The notes: a model not told the origin generated them from the sequence alone. DNA of 62,007 nucleotides from Candidatus Rokuibacteriota bacterium (GCA_016179965.1 JACPCF010000011.1:1-62007), one strand, 5' to 3'; numbered from the stretch's first letter, positions 25,737 through 34,533 are shown. Program-made: numbers and translations.

Positions 25737-26263
25737 TGGAAATCCTGGATCCCACCACCGAAGCCGCGACCCAGTCGATCGCCTACGCGCCCCGCCCGGG
25801 GACGCTCGAGGGCAAGCGCGTGGGGCTCATCGAGAACACGAAGTTCAACTCCGACCGCCTCCTCGCCAAGATCGGCGACATCCTCAAGACAGAATACGGG
25901 GCGGCGGAGACGCGCATGTGGCGCAAGCACAATTCGAGCGTCCCCGCCCACGCCGAGATCATCCAGGAGCTCAAGCAGACCTGCGACGTGATGGTCGCAG
26001 GGATCGGAGACTGAGGCTCCTGCTCGTCGGGCAGTGTGCTCGACGGAATCCTGCTGGAGAAGGTCGGTGTCCCCTCGGCGTCGATCGTGACGGATATCTT
26101 TGAGGTGACCGGGCGTGCCATGGCCGAGCAGTGGGGGCTCCCGTACTACAGGTTCCTGGTCATGCCGCATCCCACCGCGAACCTCACCGAGGCCGAGCTG
26201 GACCAGCGCGCCCGCGAGATCGCGCCCGAGGTGGTGAAGCTCCTGCTTCAGGGCCAGGAATAG
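25736..26263 (+). CDS. UGSC selenoprotein, stand-alone (TGA 26012-26014 read as Sec)
   Basis: 175 residues with Sec at codon 93 in GIGD-U-GSCSSGSVLDG. The part before the TGA ends with KQTCDVMVAGIGD and the part after continues KVGVPSASIVTDIFEVTGRAMAEQWGLPYYRFLVMPHP, together giving the normal UGSC family length. ATG 25736 overlaps the stop of the partner gene (TGATG), so translation is coupled. A redox pair of Sec and Cys three residues apart is predicted. Read with TGA as stop, it would be split into a 92-residue fragment and an unstarted piece. Confidence 0.9.
26012..26045 (+). promoter_or_regulatory. Bacterial SECIS element of the stand-alone UGSC gene
   Basis: TGA 26012-26014, 10-nt spacer, CGTCGGGC (26025-26032), loop AGTGT (26033-26037), GCTCGACG (26038-26045): 8 pairs including one G-U. 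Spacer, stem length and loop match the element at 18466-18499. Confidence 0.8.
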
Positions 26264-26279
26264 CCGCTCCCCGTCAACC

Positions 26280-27239
26280 GTGGAGGCGAGCTACCGGCCG
26301 CCCTGGTGGTACCGGGGCCGCCACCTCCAGACGGTGTGGGGGCCCCTGTTCCGGTGGCCGCACCGGTCGCCGCTCCGCCGGGAGCGCTGGCACACCCCCG
26401 ACGGCGACTTCCTCGACCTGGACTGGCTCGAGGGGGAAGGGCCCCTCGTCCTCCTCCTGCACGGGCTCGAGGGCTCCTCGGGCTCCCATTACGCCGCGGG
26501 CCTCCTGCGCGAGGCGGCTGCCCTGGGCTGGCGGGCGGTGGTGCTCCACTTCCGCTCGTGCAGCGGCGAGCTGAACCGGACGCGGCGCCTCTATCACGCG
26601 GGCGAGACGTCGGATCTCGACTGGGTCGTCGGGAGGCTGGGCGCGCGGGAGCCTTCGACGCCGCTGGGGCTGGTGGGCGTCTCGCTGGGCGGCAACGTGG
26701 CCCTCAAGTGGCTCGGCGAGCGCGGGGAAGGCGCCCCGGCCCAGGTGCGCGCGGCCGCCACCATCTCCACCCCTTTCGACCTCACCGCGTGCGCCGAGAG
26801 CCTCGACCGGGGGCTCAACCGTCTCCTCTACACCGCCCGCTTCCTCCGGAGCATGAAGGCCAAGGTCCGCGCCAAGCGGCAGCTCTACGACGGTCTCGTA
26901 AACGTGCCCGCCGCGCTCCGCGCCCGGACGTTTGCCGTCTATGACCGGTTCGCGACGGCGCCGATCAACGGCTTCGCCGACGAGTGCGATTACTGGACCC
27001 GCGCCAGCTGCGGCCCGTACCTCGGACGGATCCGGCGCCCCTGCCTCCTGATCAACGCGGCGAACGACCCGTTCACCCCCCTGTCCACGCTTCCTGCCGC
27101 CACGGTCGCCGCGTCGCCGTGGCTGGAGACGGCGTTCCTCCCCGAGGGCGGCCACGTGGGATTTCTGGAAGGTCGGTGGGGACGCCGGTCGTGGGCCGAA
27201 CGCCGAGCGCTCGCCTTTCTCCGCGGGCATCTTTCGTGA
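26280..27239 (+). CDS. YheT-type alpha/beta hydrolase
   Basis: 319 residues from GTG 26280. Family marks: PPWWYRGRHLQTVWGPLFR at the start, LLLHGLEGSSGSHYA, RSCSGELNR, the nucleophile elbow GVSLGGN, NDPFTPL (acid), and GGHVGFL (His). The YheT/ABHD1-3 group are esterases or lipases of lipid-like esters. It follows the UGSC gene by 16 bp and overlaps the next gene's start. Confidence 0.86.
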   Translation: MEASYRPPWWYRGRHLQTVWGPLFRWPHRSPLRRERWHTPDGDFLDLDWLEGEGPLVLLLHGLEGSSGSHYAAGLLREAAALGWRAVVLHFRSCSGELNRTRRLYHAGETSDLDWVVGRLGAREPSTPLGLVGVSLGGNVALKWLGERGEGAPAQVRAAATISTPFDLTACAESLDRGLNRLLYTARFLRSMKAKVRAKRQLYDGLVNVPAALRARTFAVYDRFATAPINGFADECDYWTRASCGPYLGRIRRPCLLINAANDPFTPLSTLPAATVAASPWLETAFLPEGGHVGFLEGRWGRRSWAERRALAFLRGHLS

Positions 27240-27709
27240 CGCTCTTCGGCTCCATCCTAGCCCTGCACATCGCCGCCGGCGCCGCCGGGCTCATCCTCGG
27301 GCCCATCGCCATGCGGGCCCCCAAGCGGCCCGGCCTCCACACCCGCGCCGGCGAGGCCTACCACTGGGTGGTGCTGACGGTGTGCGTCACGGCGTCGCTG
27401 CTGGCCGTCCTCGACTGGAAGCGGCTCTGGTGGTTCCTCCCCATCGCGGCCGGCTCCTACGCCTTCGCGCTGCTGGCCTACGCCGCCGCCAAGCGGCGCT
27501 GGCGGGGGTGGCTTGGCGCGCACATCGCGGGGCAGGGCGGCTCCTACATCGCGATGACGACCGCGCTCCTGGTGGTCAACTGGGAGACGCTGACGGGGAC
27601 GCGCGGGATCTACTCGCCGGTGGCCTGGGCGCTGCCCACCGTGGTGGGGTCGCCCATCATCGCCTGGGTGACCTACCAGGTCAGGATCGGGAAGCGTCCG
27701 AAGCGATAA
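27236..27709 (+). CDS. Integral membrane protein, DUF2306-like
   Basis: 157 residues from GTG 27236, overlapping the hydrolase stop (GTGA). Four hydrophobic segments, with HIAAGAAGLILGPIAMRAPKRPGLHTRAGEAYHW near the N-terminus, where His residues in membrane-edge positions are typical of DUF2306-like proteins. Function unknown. Its last 29 bp overlap the end of the convergent amidase gene. Confidence 0.7.
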   Translation: MTLFGSILALHIAAGAAGLILGPIAMRAPKRPGLHTRAGEAYHWVVLTVCVTASLLAVLDWKRLWWFLPIAAGSYAFALLAYAAAKRRWRGWLGAHIAGQGGSYIAMTTALLVVNWETLTGTRGIYSPVAWALPTVVGSPIIAWVTYQVRIGKRPKR

Positions 27710-29123
27710 CGGGAGGGAGCTTGTCCGCCCAGGGCGCCGCGGCCTCGAAGGCGGCCGCCGCCCGCAGCACCGCCGCTTCCTGCCGCCGCCGCCCCACGAT
27801 CTGGAGCCCGACCGGGAGCCCGTCCCGCGTGAAGCCGGAGGGGATGGAGATCGCGGGAAGCCCCGTCAGCGTGATCCCGTAGGTCAGGAAGAACCACTGG
27901 GTGTAGTTGTCGAGGGGCTTGCCGTTGATCGCTGTCGGGTAGGGCTGCTCCACCGGGAACGGCGGGATGGCCACGGTGGGCAGGATCAGGAGGTCGTAGG
28001 TCTCCATGAACGCCCGGACCCGATGCCAGAGGGCGGTGCGAAGTTTTTCGCCTCGCGCGATTTCCTCGGGGGTGAGTCGGAGGCCCTGCTCAATGTTCCA
28101 GACGAGGCCCGGCTGCATCTGGTCCCGCCAGCGGGGAAGCTTGTCGGCATGGAGGGCCACCATCGAGACGCCGCGCGTGGCCAGGACGATCTCGTTCACC
28201 CCGCTGAAGTCGGGGCAGGCGCCTTCGACCTTGGCGCCCAGCGACCGGAACACCCGCGTCGCGCCCTCGGCGACGCGCGCCACTTCCTTATCCACCGGGA
28301 TCAGCCCGTTGAGATCCGGTGTCCAAGCCACGCGCCAGCCCTTCACGGACGGCGCCTTGACCGCCCTCAGGAACTCGCGCGTATCCACGTCGTAGGAGAG
28401 CGGCGCCCGGTCGTCGGGGCCGGCCATGACCGAGAGCATCAGTGCCGTGTCCGCGACCGTCCGCGCCATGGGCCCGGTGACCGAGAGAGAGTCCCACGCG
28501 AGGTCTCGGGGATAGACGGGGACGAGCCCCGGTGTGGCGCGGAAGCCCACGACGCCGCAGAAGGCGGCCGGCGTCCTGAGCGAGCCGCCGAGGTCGGAGC
28601 CCTGGGCGAGCGCCCCCATCCCCGTCGCCAGCGCCACGGCGGCCCCGCCGCTCGAGCCGCCGCAGGTGAGAGCGGGGTTCCACGGATTGCGCGTCGCGCC
28701 GAAGACGGCGTTGAACGTGTTGCCGCCCGCGCCGAACTCGGGCGTGTTGGTCTTCCCCACCACGATGGCCCCGGCCGCCTTGAGCCGCTGGACGACGAGC
28801 GCGTCCTCGTCGGGGACGTGGTGCTCGTAGATCTTCGAGCCCTTCGTGGTGCGGATCCCCTTGGTCTCGGTCAGGTCCTTGATCGAGACCGGCACGCCGT
28901 AGAGGGGCGGAAGCGCGCGGCGTCGCTTCAGGGCCGCCGTGGCCGCGCGGGCCGCCTGGAGCGCCGACTCCCGCGCGACCGTGACATAGGCGTTGAGGGC
29001 CGGGTTCAGCGCGTCGATCCTCGCGAGCACGGCCTCCATCACTTCGAGCGGCGAGGCCTTGCGTGCCCGATAAAGCCGGGCGAGCTGGGTCGCGGGTGTG
29101 AAGCACAGGTCGCGATCCTTCAT
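27681..29123 (-). CDS. Amidase (amidase signature family)
   Basis: 480 residues from ATG 29123, which overlaps the stop of the ABC permease gene (ATGA). The Ser-cis-Ser-Lys triad is present: Lys in PVSIKDLTETKGI, cis-Ser/Ser in GGSSGGAAVALATG and GSDLGGSLRTPAAFCG. It hydrolyses a carboxamide. Because it ends the peptide ABC operon, the imported compound may be an amide or peptide cleaved here. GatA is excluded by length and context (no GatB/GatC). Confidence 0.87.
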   Translation of the reverse strand: MKDRDLCFTPATQLARLYRARKASPLEVMEAVLARIDALNPALNAYVTVARESALQAARAATAALKRRRALPPLYGVPVSIKDLTETKGIRTTKGSKIYEHHVPDEDALVVQRLKAAGAIVVGKTNTPEFGAGGNTFNAVFGATRNPWNPALTCGGSSGGAAVALATGMGALAQGSDLGGSLRTPAAFCGVVGFRATPGLVPVYPRDLAWDSLSVTGPMARTVADTALMLSVMAGPDDRAPLSYDVDTREFLRAVKAPSVKGWRVAWTPDLNGLIPVDKEVARVAEGATRVFRSLGAKVEGACPDFSGVNEIVLATRGVSMVALHADKLPRWRDQMQPGLVWNIEQGLRLTPEEIARGEKLRTALWHRVRAFMETYDLLILPTVAIPPFPVEQPYPTAINGKPLDNYTQWFFLTYGITLTGLPAISIPSGFTRDGLPVGLQIVGRRRQEAAVLRAAAAFEAAAPWADKLPPVIASDASRS

Positions 29124-30064
29124 CCGATCACCTTGCGTGGGTCCAGGGCATCGCGTAATCCGTCGCCGATGTAGTTGATAGAGAGGACGGTGAGGAAGAT
29201 GGCGGTGCCGGGGAAGATGGCCCAGTGGGGGGCGAAGTCGAGATTGTCCTTGGCATCGAAGAGGATCCGCCCCCACGTGGGGATGTCGGGCGGGAAACCC
29301 AGCCCCAGGAACGACAGCGAGGACTCGGCGATGATGGCGGTCGCGACGTCGAGGGACCCGGCCACGATGACGGGGCCGACGGCGTTCGGGAGGATGTGGC
29401 GGATGACCTGGCGGAGCGGGGAGACCCCGAGCCCGCGAGCCGCCTCGACGAACTCCTTCTCACGGATCGACAGGAACTGGGCACGGACGAGCCGCGCCAC
29501 CGGCATCCAGCGCAGGCCCCCGATCACGGCCACAATCAGGATGAAGATCCCCGCTTCGGGCCCAAGGAGCTTCTTCAGCATGTCGCGGAAGAGACAGACG
29601 ATCAGGAGCAGCAGCGGCAGCTGGGGGAGCGAGAGGAAAAGGTCGGTGATGCGCATAAGCACGTGGTCCGTCGTCCCACTGCCATATCCGGAGACCGCGC
29701 CGACCACGGTACCGACGCTGATGGCGATGAGCATGGCGGCCACGCCGACGGCCAGGGAGATGCGCCCGCCGTAGAGCACCCGGGCCAGGAGGTCCTGCCC
29801 CAGGTCGTCCGTCCCCAGGGGGTGAGCCAACGAGGGGCCCTGGAGCTTGGCCTTGAAGTCGATCTCGTTGATGGGGACCCGGTAGACGAAGGGCCCCGCG
29901 ACCACGGCGACCACGATCACGGCCAGCGCGAGGGCCCCGAACATGGCCAGGCGATGCCGGCGGAAGCGGAGGAGGGCCTCGACCCAGAGCGAGTCGGAGG
30001 CGCGGTGTCGGGGGAGCGGCAGGGTGCCGGCGAGGGAGCCCGAAGCCGTGCTGTTGGCCGCCAT
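29120..30064 (-). CDS. Peptide/nickel-type ABC transporter permease (DppC/OppC type)
   Basis: 314 residues from ATG 30064 (overlaps the DppB stop, ATGA). N-terminal segment LAMFGALALAVIVVAVVAGPFVY, then HPLGTDDLGQDLLARVLYGGRISL, and the EAA loop EKEFVEAARGLGVSPLRQVIRHILPN, which couples to the ATPase. It imports oligopeptides or similar ligands. No ATPase gene is seen in this operon. Confidence 0.9.
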   Translation of the reverse strand: MAANSTASGSLAGTLPLPRHRASDSLWVEALLRFRRHRLAMFGALALAVIVVAVVAGPFVYRVPINEIDFKAKLQGPSLAHPLGTDDLGQDLLARVLYGGRISLAVGVAAMLIAISVGTVVGAVSGYGSGTTDHVLMRITDLFLSLPQLPLLLLIVCLFRDMLKKLLGPEAGIFILIVAVIGGLRWMPVARLVRAQFLSIREKEFVEAARGLGVSPLRQVIRHILPNAVGPVIVAGSLDVATAIIAESSLSFLGLGFPPDIPTWGRILFDAKDNLDFAPHWAIFPGTAIFLTVLSINYIGDGLRDALDPRKVIG

Positions 30065-31023
30065 CAGCGGTAGGTGATCCGGGGGTCGAGCCAGCCGTAG
30101 ACGATGTCGGCGACGAGGTTGAAGAGCACGACCAGGCACGAGAAGACGAAGACGATGGCCATGATGACCGGTGTGTCGTTGGCCAGGATGGCCGTGATCA
30201 AGAGCGAGCCGATCCCGGGCACCCGGAAGATCTGCTCGGTGATGACCGCTCCGGTGAAGATGCCCGGGATCTGAAGCGCCACGAGCGTCACCACCGGGAT
30301 CAGGGCATTCCGGACCACGTGCTTGACGATCGTGACCCACTCGGAGAGCCCCTTGGCCCGCGCCGTGTTGATGTAGTCGAGCTTGATGACCTCGAGCACG
30401 GCGGAGCGGACGAAGCGGGTCATGGAGGCGCCCTGAAAGAGGCCGAGCACGGAGATGGGCATGATGGACTGCCTGAACATCTCCCACGCCCACTGGAGCC
30501 CCGTGGCGCTGAGGTCGGACCGGAAGATGAACGGGAGCCACTCGAGGTAGATGCTGAACACCAGGATGAAGACCAGGCCCGTGAAGAAGGTCGGCAGCGA
30601 GAAGCCGACGTAGGCGAAGGTGGTCGCGATCTGGTCGAAGACGGAGTAGGGGCGTACGGCGGAGTAGATGCCGATCGGCAGCGCGAGCAGGAGGCCCAGG
30701 AGCTGAGCCGAGCCGATCACGAAGATGGTGGTGGGCAGCCGCTGCAGGATGAGCGTGTCCACGTTGATGCGGCTGGCGAACGAGAAGCCCCACTCGCCCT
30801 TGAGCATGGCGGCGAGCCAGCGGACGTAGCGCACCGGGAGGGGGTCGTCGAGGCCGAACTGGGCCCGGAGGTTCAGCCGCACCTCGGCCGGCACGTTCGG
30901 GTTGGTCGCGAGCTCCTCGAACGGGTCCCCCGGCGCGAGCGCCAGGACCGTGAAGAGGATGAGGCTGATCCCGAGGAGGGAAGGGATGGCGATGAGCGTG
31001 CGGCGGAAGAGGTACGTGGACAT
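30064..31023 (-). CDS. Peptide/nickel-type ABC transporter permease (DppB/OppB type)
   Basis: 319 residues. Typical start MSTYLFRRTLIAIPSLLGISLILF, a long periplasmic loop with LRAQFGLDDPLPVRYVRWL, and the EAA loop LDYINTARAKGLSEWVTIVKHVVRNALIP. Second gene of the operon, 59 bp after the binding-protein gene, with a stable hairpin in between. Pairs with the DppC-type permease. Confidence 0.9.
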   Translation of the reverse strand: MSTYLFRRTLIAIPSLLGISLILFTVLALAPGDPFEELATNPNVPAEVRLNLRAQFGLDDPLPVRYVRWLAAMLKGEWGFSFASRINVDTLILQRLPTTIFVIGSAQLLGLLLALPIGIYSAVRPYSVFDQIATTFAYVGFSLPTFFTGLVFILVFSIYLEWLPFIFRSDLSATGLQWAWEMFRQSIMPISVLGLFQGASMTRFVRSAVLEVIKLDYINTARAKGLSEWVTIVKHVVRNALIPVVTLVALQIPGIFTGAVITEQIFRVPGIGSLLITAILANDTPVIMAIVFVFSCLVVLFNLVADIVYGWLDPRITYR

Positions 31024-31042
31024 TCAGCGCGCACCAGGGAGG

Positions 31043-31072
31043 GCGGGGCCGGGCCCGGAGGCCCGGCCCCGC
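31043..31072 (-). promoter_or_regulatory. Intra-operon hairpin between binding protein and permeases
   Basis: A 13-bp perfect stem, GCGGGGCCGGGCC (31043-31055) and GGCCCGGCCCCGC (31060-31072), with a 4-nt loop. It has no T-tract, so it is more likely an mRNA-protecting or attenuating hairpin that keeps the binding protein in excess, as in other binding-protein operons. Confidence 0.65.
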
Positions 31073-31082
31073 GGGGCTCCGG

Positions 31083-32882
31083 CTAGGTCTGGCGGTACCA
31101 GTAGGGCAGGTTCCAGCCGTCCACGTCCCAGCCGCTCTGGACGGCGTCCCGCATACGGTGGGAGATGCCGGCCACGCGCGGACGGTACACGACCGGGATG
31201 ACGACCACGTTCTGGATGACCAAGTCGTTCATCTTAATGAACAGGGCCGCCCGCTTGACCGGGTCCATCTCGGCCTCGGCGGCCTTCCAGACCTTGTCGT
31301 ACTCGGTGTTCTGCCAGCGAGTCTTGTTCCGCCCCTGCCACTTGTTGGCTTTCTGGGAGACCTCCCAGGAGGTGAACTGGTCCATGAACCGCCCGGGATC
31401 CGGCTCGGTCATGGTCGTCGTGTACATCTGGATGTCTGTGGCGAAGTGGTTGTAGGTGTCCCAGTTCGCCGGGTCCGAGGAGAAGTAGACGGAAGCCGTG
31501 ACCGCCTTGATCTCGATGTCGATCCCAGCCTTGGCGCAGGCCTGCTTGACGATCTGCTGGTTCTTCTGCCGGGGGGCGTTGATCGAGGTCTGGTAGACGT
31601 ACTTGAGCTTCTTGCCGTCCTTGGCCCGGATCCCGTCGGAACCGCGCTTCCAGCCGGCCTGGTCCAGGATCTGGTTGGCCTTCTCGATGGTGAACTCGAA
31701 GCGGGTGTTCTTCGAGCGGAACTTCTCGGGGGCGTTGAGGAAGTTGGCGGTGGCCAGGCCGGTCCGTCCGTAGATCTGCTCCTGTACCGATGCCCGGTCC
31801 ACCAGGAGGTTCAGGGCCTGGCGCACCGCGGGGTCGGTGAGCGTCGGGTGCTTGGACTTGGCGCTGGAGCGCTCCCCCTCGACCTCGGTCCAAGGGTCGG
31901 TGTTGTTGAGCTGAATGTGCTCGATGTTACCGGTGGCGGCGATGTCCACCCGACCCTTGCCGCCCTGCTCCAGGCGCTTCAGGATGTCGTCCTCCACCTG
32001 CAGGTTCCAGGCGTAGTCGTACTCCCCGGTCTGGATCACCGCCCGCGCCGCTGAGATGGCGTCGCCGCCCCCTTTGAGCTCGATCTGGTCGAAGAAGGGC
32101 CGGTTGGCGACGTGGTAGCTGGGGTTGATCTCGCCACGTACGATGTCGCCGGGCTTGAAGTCCACGAACTTGAAGGCGCCGGTGCCGACCGGCCTCAGGT
32201 TGGTCGGCGCCTCACGGGACTTGGCGCCCTTGAAGGCTTCGAACAGGTGCTTGGGGATGATCATCCCGGTCGCGCCACAGAAGGGGGCCGACCAGAACGG
32301 GGTGGGGTTCTTGAAGACGATCTTGACGGTGTGGTTGTCGAGCTTGTCGATGCGCGCGATGTCCTTGTAAGGGCCGGCGGTGACCGCCGCCGTGGCGGGG
32401 TCCGAGACGTACTCCCAGTTGAAGATGACGTCGTCGGCGCTGAAGGGCTTGCCGTCCTGCCAGGTCACGTTCTTCTTGAGCCGCCAGGTGACGGAGAGGC
32501 CGTCCTTCGTGACCATGCCGTTCTGAAGGCTTGGGACCTCCGCGGCGAGGAACGGCACCAGGTTGCCCTCAGGGTCGTAGGAGCCCAGCGGCTCGTAGAA
32601 CACCCGGGAGGCGATCTGGTCCTTGGTCCCGACGGCGAAGTGCGGGTTGAGGAGCGTGGGCGCCTGCCAGAGCAGGATCTTGACTGGCCCGCCGCCGCCC
32701 CGCTTGGCCGGGGTGAAGGCCGGGGATTTCGGCTGGGCCTGGGCCACCCCCGCCGAGGCCAGCATCTGGGCCGCCATGGGCGCGGTGAGCCCGAGCCCGA
32801 CCATCGTCTGGATGAACACCCGCCGGCTCAGCCTCCCTGCCTCGACCTCCCGGATCAGTGCTCGAAGCCCGTGCTCGTCCAT
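31083..32882 (-). CDS. ABC transporter substrate-binding protein, peptide type (family 5)
   Basis: 599 residues. The N-terminus LSRRVFIQTMVGLGLTAPMAAQML is a twin-arginine-like signal, with cleavage after GVAQAQ. The family 5 core follows: KDQIASRVFYEPLGSYDPEGNLVPFLA, WRLKKNVTWQDGKPFSADDVIFNWEYV, and LNLLVDRASVQEQIYG. It catches a peptide-like ligand outside the membrane for the two permeases that follow. First gene of the operon with amidase at the end; promoter seen upstream. Confidence 0.9.
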   Translation of the reverse strand: MDEHGLRALIREVEAGRLSRRVFIQTMVGLGLTAPMAAQMLASAGVAQAQPKSPAFTPAKRGGGGPVKILLWQAPTLLNPHFAVGTKDQIASRVFYEPLGSYDPEGNLVPFLAAEVPSLQNGMVTKDGLSVTWRLKKNVTWQDGKPFSADDVIFNWEYVSDPATAAVTAGPYKDIARIDKLDNHTVKIVFKNPTPFWSAPFCGATGMIIPKHLFEAFKGAKSREAPTNLRPVGTGAFKFVDFKPGDIVRGEINPSYHVANRPFFDQIELKGGGDAISAARAVIQTGEYDYAWNLQVEDDILKRLEQGGKGRVDIAATGNIEHIQLNNTDPWTEVEGERSSAKSKHPTLTDPAVRQALNLLVDRASVQEQIYGRTGLATANFLNAPEKFRSKNTRFEFTIEKANQILDQAGWKRGSDGIRAKDGKKLKYVYQTSINAPRQKNQQIVKQACAKAGIDIEIKAVTASVYFSSDPANWDTYNHFATDIQMYTTTMTEPDPGRFMDQFTSWEVSQKANKWQGRNKTRWQNTEYDKVWKAAEAEMDPVKRAALFIKMNDLVIQNVVVIPVVYRPRVAGISHRMRDAVQSGWDVDGWNLPYWYRQT

Positions 32883-32905
32883 GAAGGGCCTCCTTTGTTG
32901 CGCTT

Positions 32906-32934
32906 CTTATAGGCTTCCGGGGTTCGCGTGTCAA
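32906..32934 (-). promoter_or_regulatory. Sigma-70 promoter of the peptide ABC operon
   Basis: On the complement TTGACA (32934-32929), 17-bp spacer, TATAAG (32911-32906), about 24 nt before the ATG at 32882, with GGAGG in between. Strong match to consensus. Confidence 0.75.
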
Positions 32935-32950
32935 GCGGCTGCCGTCCGGA

Positions 32951-33062
32951 TCAGAGCGCCTTAAGGACCGCGTCGCCGACCTCCCGGGTCGTCGCGCTCC
33001 CTCCGAGGTCCCGGGTCTTCACGGTCCCCTTCGCCAGGACCTCGCCGACCGCGCACGGCTCG
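32951..33062 (-). pseudogene. C-terminal remnant of an isopropylmalate/tartrate-type dehydrogenase
   Basis: Reading on the complement to a TGA at 32951-32953, the last ~35 codons give GEVLAKGTVKTRDLGGSATTREVGDAVLKAL, the standard end of 3-isopropylmalate or related beta-decarboxylating dehydrogenases. The rest of the ~350-residue gene is missing; directly upstream lies the ECF sigma promoter region. A deletion relic. Confidence 0.7.
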
Positions 33063-33143
33063 GGTTCAGGGCCCTATGATATGCTGGCAACTGCCCGCTG
33101 GGAATAGACGATCCCGTCCGATTGTTCTCTGGGGTGAGGACAC

Positions 33144-33710
33144 GTGGAGAGCCACTCGCGCCGCCGCGAATTCGAGGATCAGGCGCTGGTCTACCTGGAC
33201 CGCGTCTTCCACCTGGCGCTCAGGCTCACCCGGAACCGGACGGAGGCTGAAGACCTCGCTCAGGAGACGTACCTGCGGGCCTTCAAGCACTTCGACCAGT
33301 TCGATCCGGGCACCAACTGCCGGGCGTGGCTCTTCGCGATCCTCCGAAACGCCTTCGTCAACCAGGTGAAGCGCCAGGGGCGGGAAGTCCTTGGGCTGGA
33401 CGAGGGCGAGCTGGAACGGCTGGAGGCGGACGTGCTGGACGGGGCTCGAACGATCGAAAGCCCGGAGGAGGAGCTGCTGAGGCGGGTCGTGGGCGCCGAT
33501 CTCGTCGCGGCGCTCGACCGCCTGCCGCTCATCTTCCGCGAGGTGGTGGTGCTGGCCGATGTGGAGGAGTGCTCGTACAAGGAGATCGCCCAGGTCTGCG
33601 GGGTCCCCATGGGAACGGTGATGTCCCGCCTCTCCCGCGGGCGCCGCCTCCTTCGACGGTGGCTTGAGCGGCTCGCCCGCGAGCGGCAGGGGCTCAGGAG
33701 CGCGCGATGA
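33144..33710 (+). CDS. ECF RNA polymerase sigma factor
   Basis: 188 residues from GTG 33144. Region 2 reads VFHLALRLTRNRTEAEDLAQETYLRAFKHFDQF, region 4 reads LPLIFREVVVLADVEECSYKEIAQVCGVPMGTVMSRLSRGRRLLRR. RpoE/SigW-like. It overlaps the ATG of the anti-sigma gene by four bases, so the pair is coupled. It may drive the redox genes that follow (TlpA, CcdA), which is inference. Confidence 0.92.
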   Translation: MESHSRRREFEDQALVYLDRVFHLALRLTRNRTEAEDLAQETYLRAFKHFDQFDPGTNCRAWLFAILRNAFVNQVKRQGREVLGLDEGELERLEADVLDGARTIESPEEELLRRVVGADLVAALDRLPLIFREVVVLADVEECSYKEIAQVCGVPMGTVMSRLSRGRRLLRRWLERLARERQGLRSAR

Positions 33711-34507
33711 ACTGCCAGGAACTCCGGGCCTGCCTGGGCGCCCACCTCGACGGCGAGCTGGAGCTGTCCCTCTCGCTCGCGGCGGACGAGCACCTGGCCT
33801 TCTGCATGGCCTGCCAGTGGGCCTACGCTAGGGAGCGCGAGCTTCGGACGCTCCTGCGGACACGCGTCCCCCGGGAAGGGGCGCCGGCCGCTCTCAGGGA
33901 GAGGATCCAGGGGGCGCTTCGGAGGGCGGAAGGGGCGGAGCGCCGGGGCGCCGCGCGCCGGTGGGCCTATTGGGCCGTCCCGGCGGCGGCCCTGGTGGTG
34001 CTCGCGCTCGGCCTCGGGGTCTGGCAGCGGAGCGCGCCGCCGCCCGTGGTGGCCGAGCTGGTCGCCAAGCACGTGATGTACTCCCGTCTCGACGCCCCGG
34101 CGGAAATCGTGAGCGCGAGCCAGGAGACCGTGGCGGGCTGGTTCAAGGGGCGGGTCCGCTTCGACGTGGCAGTGCCCGACTTCAGCCCGTCGGGGATTCG
34201 CCTGGTCGGGGGTCGGCTCGCGGAGCTCTCCGACCGGCAGGTGGCGTACCTCCTCTACGAGAAGGGGCGGAACCTCATCTCGCTCTTCGCGTTTCCCAGC
34301 CAGGGACTCGCGCTCACGAGCGGCGGCTGGGCCCGCGTCGGCGACGGCCGGTTCTACGTCGCGAAGGTGAACGGCGCCGAGGTGGTTGTGTGGAACCAGG
34401 GCCCGCTGGCCTACGCGCTCGTGTCCTCGCTGGATCGCGAAGCGCTCCTCGAGTGCGCCGATACCGTCTGGCGGCTGGTCGGGTCGCGGCCGCTGCCTGG
34501 CGCCTGA
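33707..34507 (+). CDS. Anti-sigma factor with zinc-binding N-terminus and membrane anchor
   Basis: 266 residues. N-terminal zf-HC2/ZAS-type motif HLDGELEL ... DEHLAFCMACQWAY (His-x3-Cys-x2-Cys), one membrane segment (YWAVPAAALVVLALGLGVW), then an extracytoplasmic sensor domain of ~160 residues. ZAS domains release the sigma factor on thiol oxidation or proteolysis. Coupled to the ECF gene upstream. Confidence 0.88.
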   Translation: MNCQELRACLGAHLDGELELSLSLAADEHLAFCMACQWAYARERELRTLLRTRVPREGAPAALRERIQGALRRAEGAERRGAARRWAYWAVPAAALVVLALGLGVWQRSAPPPVVAELVAKHVMYSRLDAPAEIVSASQETVAGWFKGRVRFDVAVPDFSPSGIRLVGGRLAELSDRQVAYLLYEKGRNLISLFAFPSQGLALTSGGWARVGDGRFYVAKVNGAEVVVWNQGPLAYALVSSLDREALLECADTVWRLVGSRPLPGA

Positions 34508-34520
34508 TATTTCCCTCACG

Positions 34521-34533
34521 TATACTACCGTCA
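34521..34533 (+). promoter_or_regulatory. -10 box of a leaderless TlpA transcript
   Basis: TATACT at 34521-34526 lies 6 nt before ATG 34533, so transcription should start on or next to the start codon. No ribosome site is seen. Confidence 0.5.

Noticed and set aside
30065-30793. Extension of the DppC-type permease frame upstream of 30064
   Set aside because: The added text is an Arg/His-rich shadow of the DppB gene; MAANST at 30064 has ATGA coupling to dppB.
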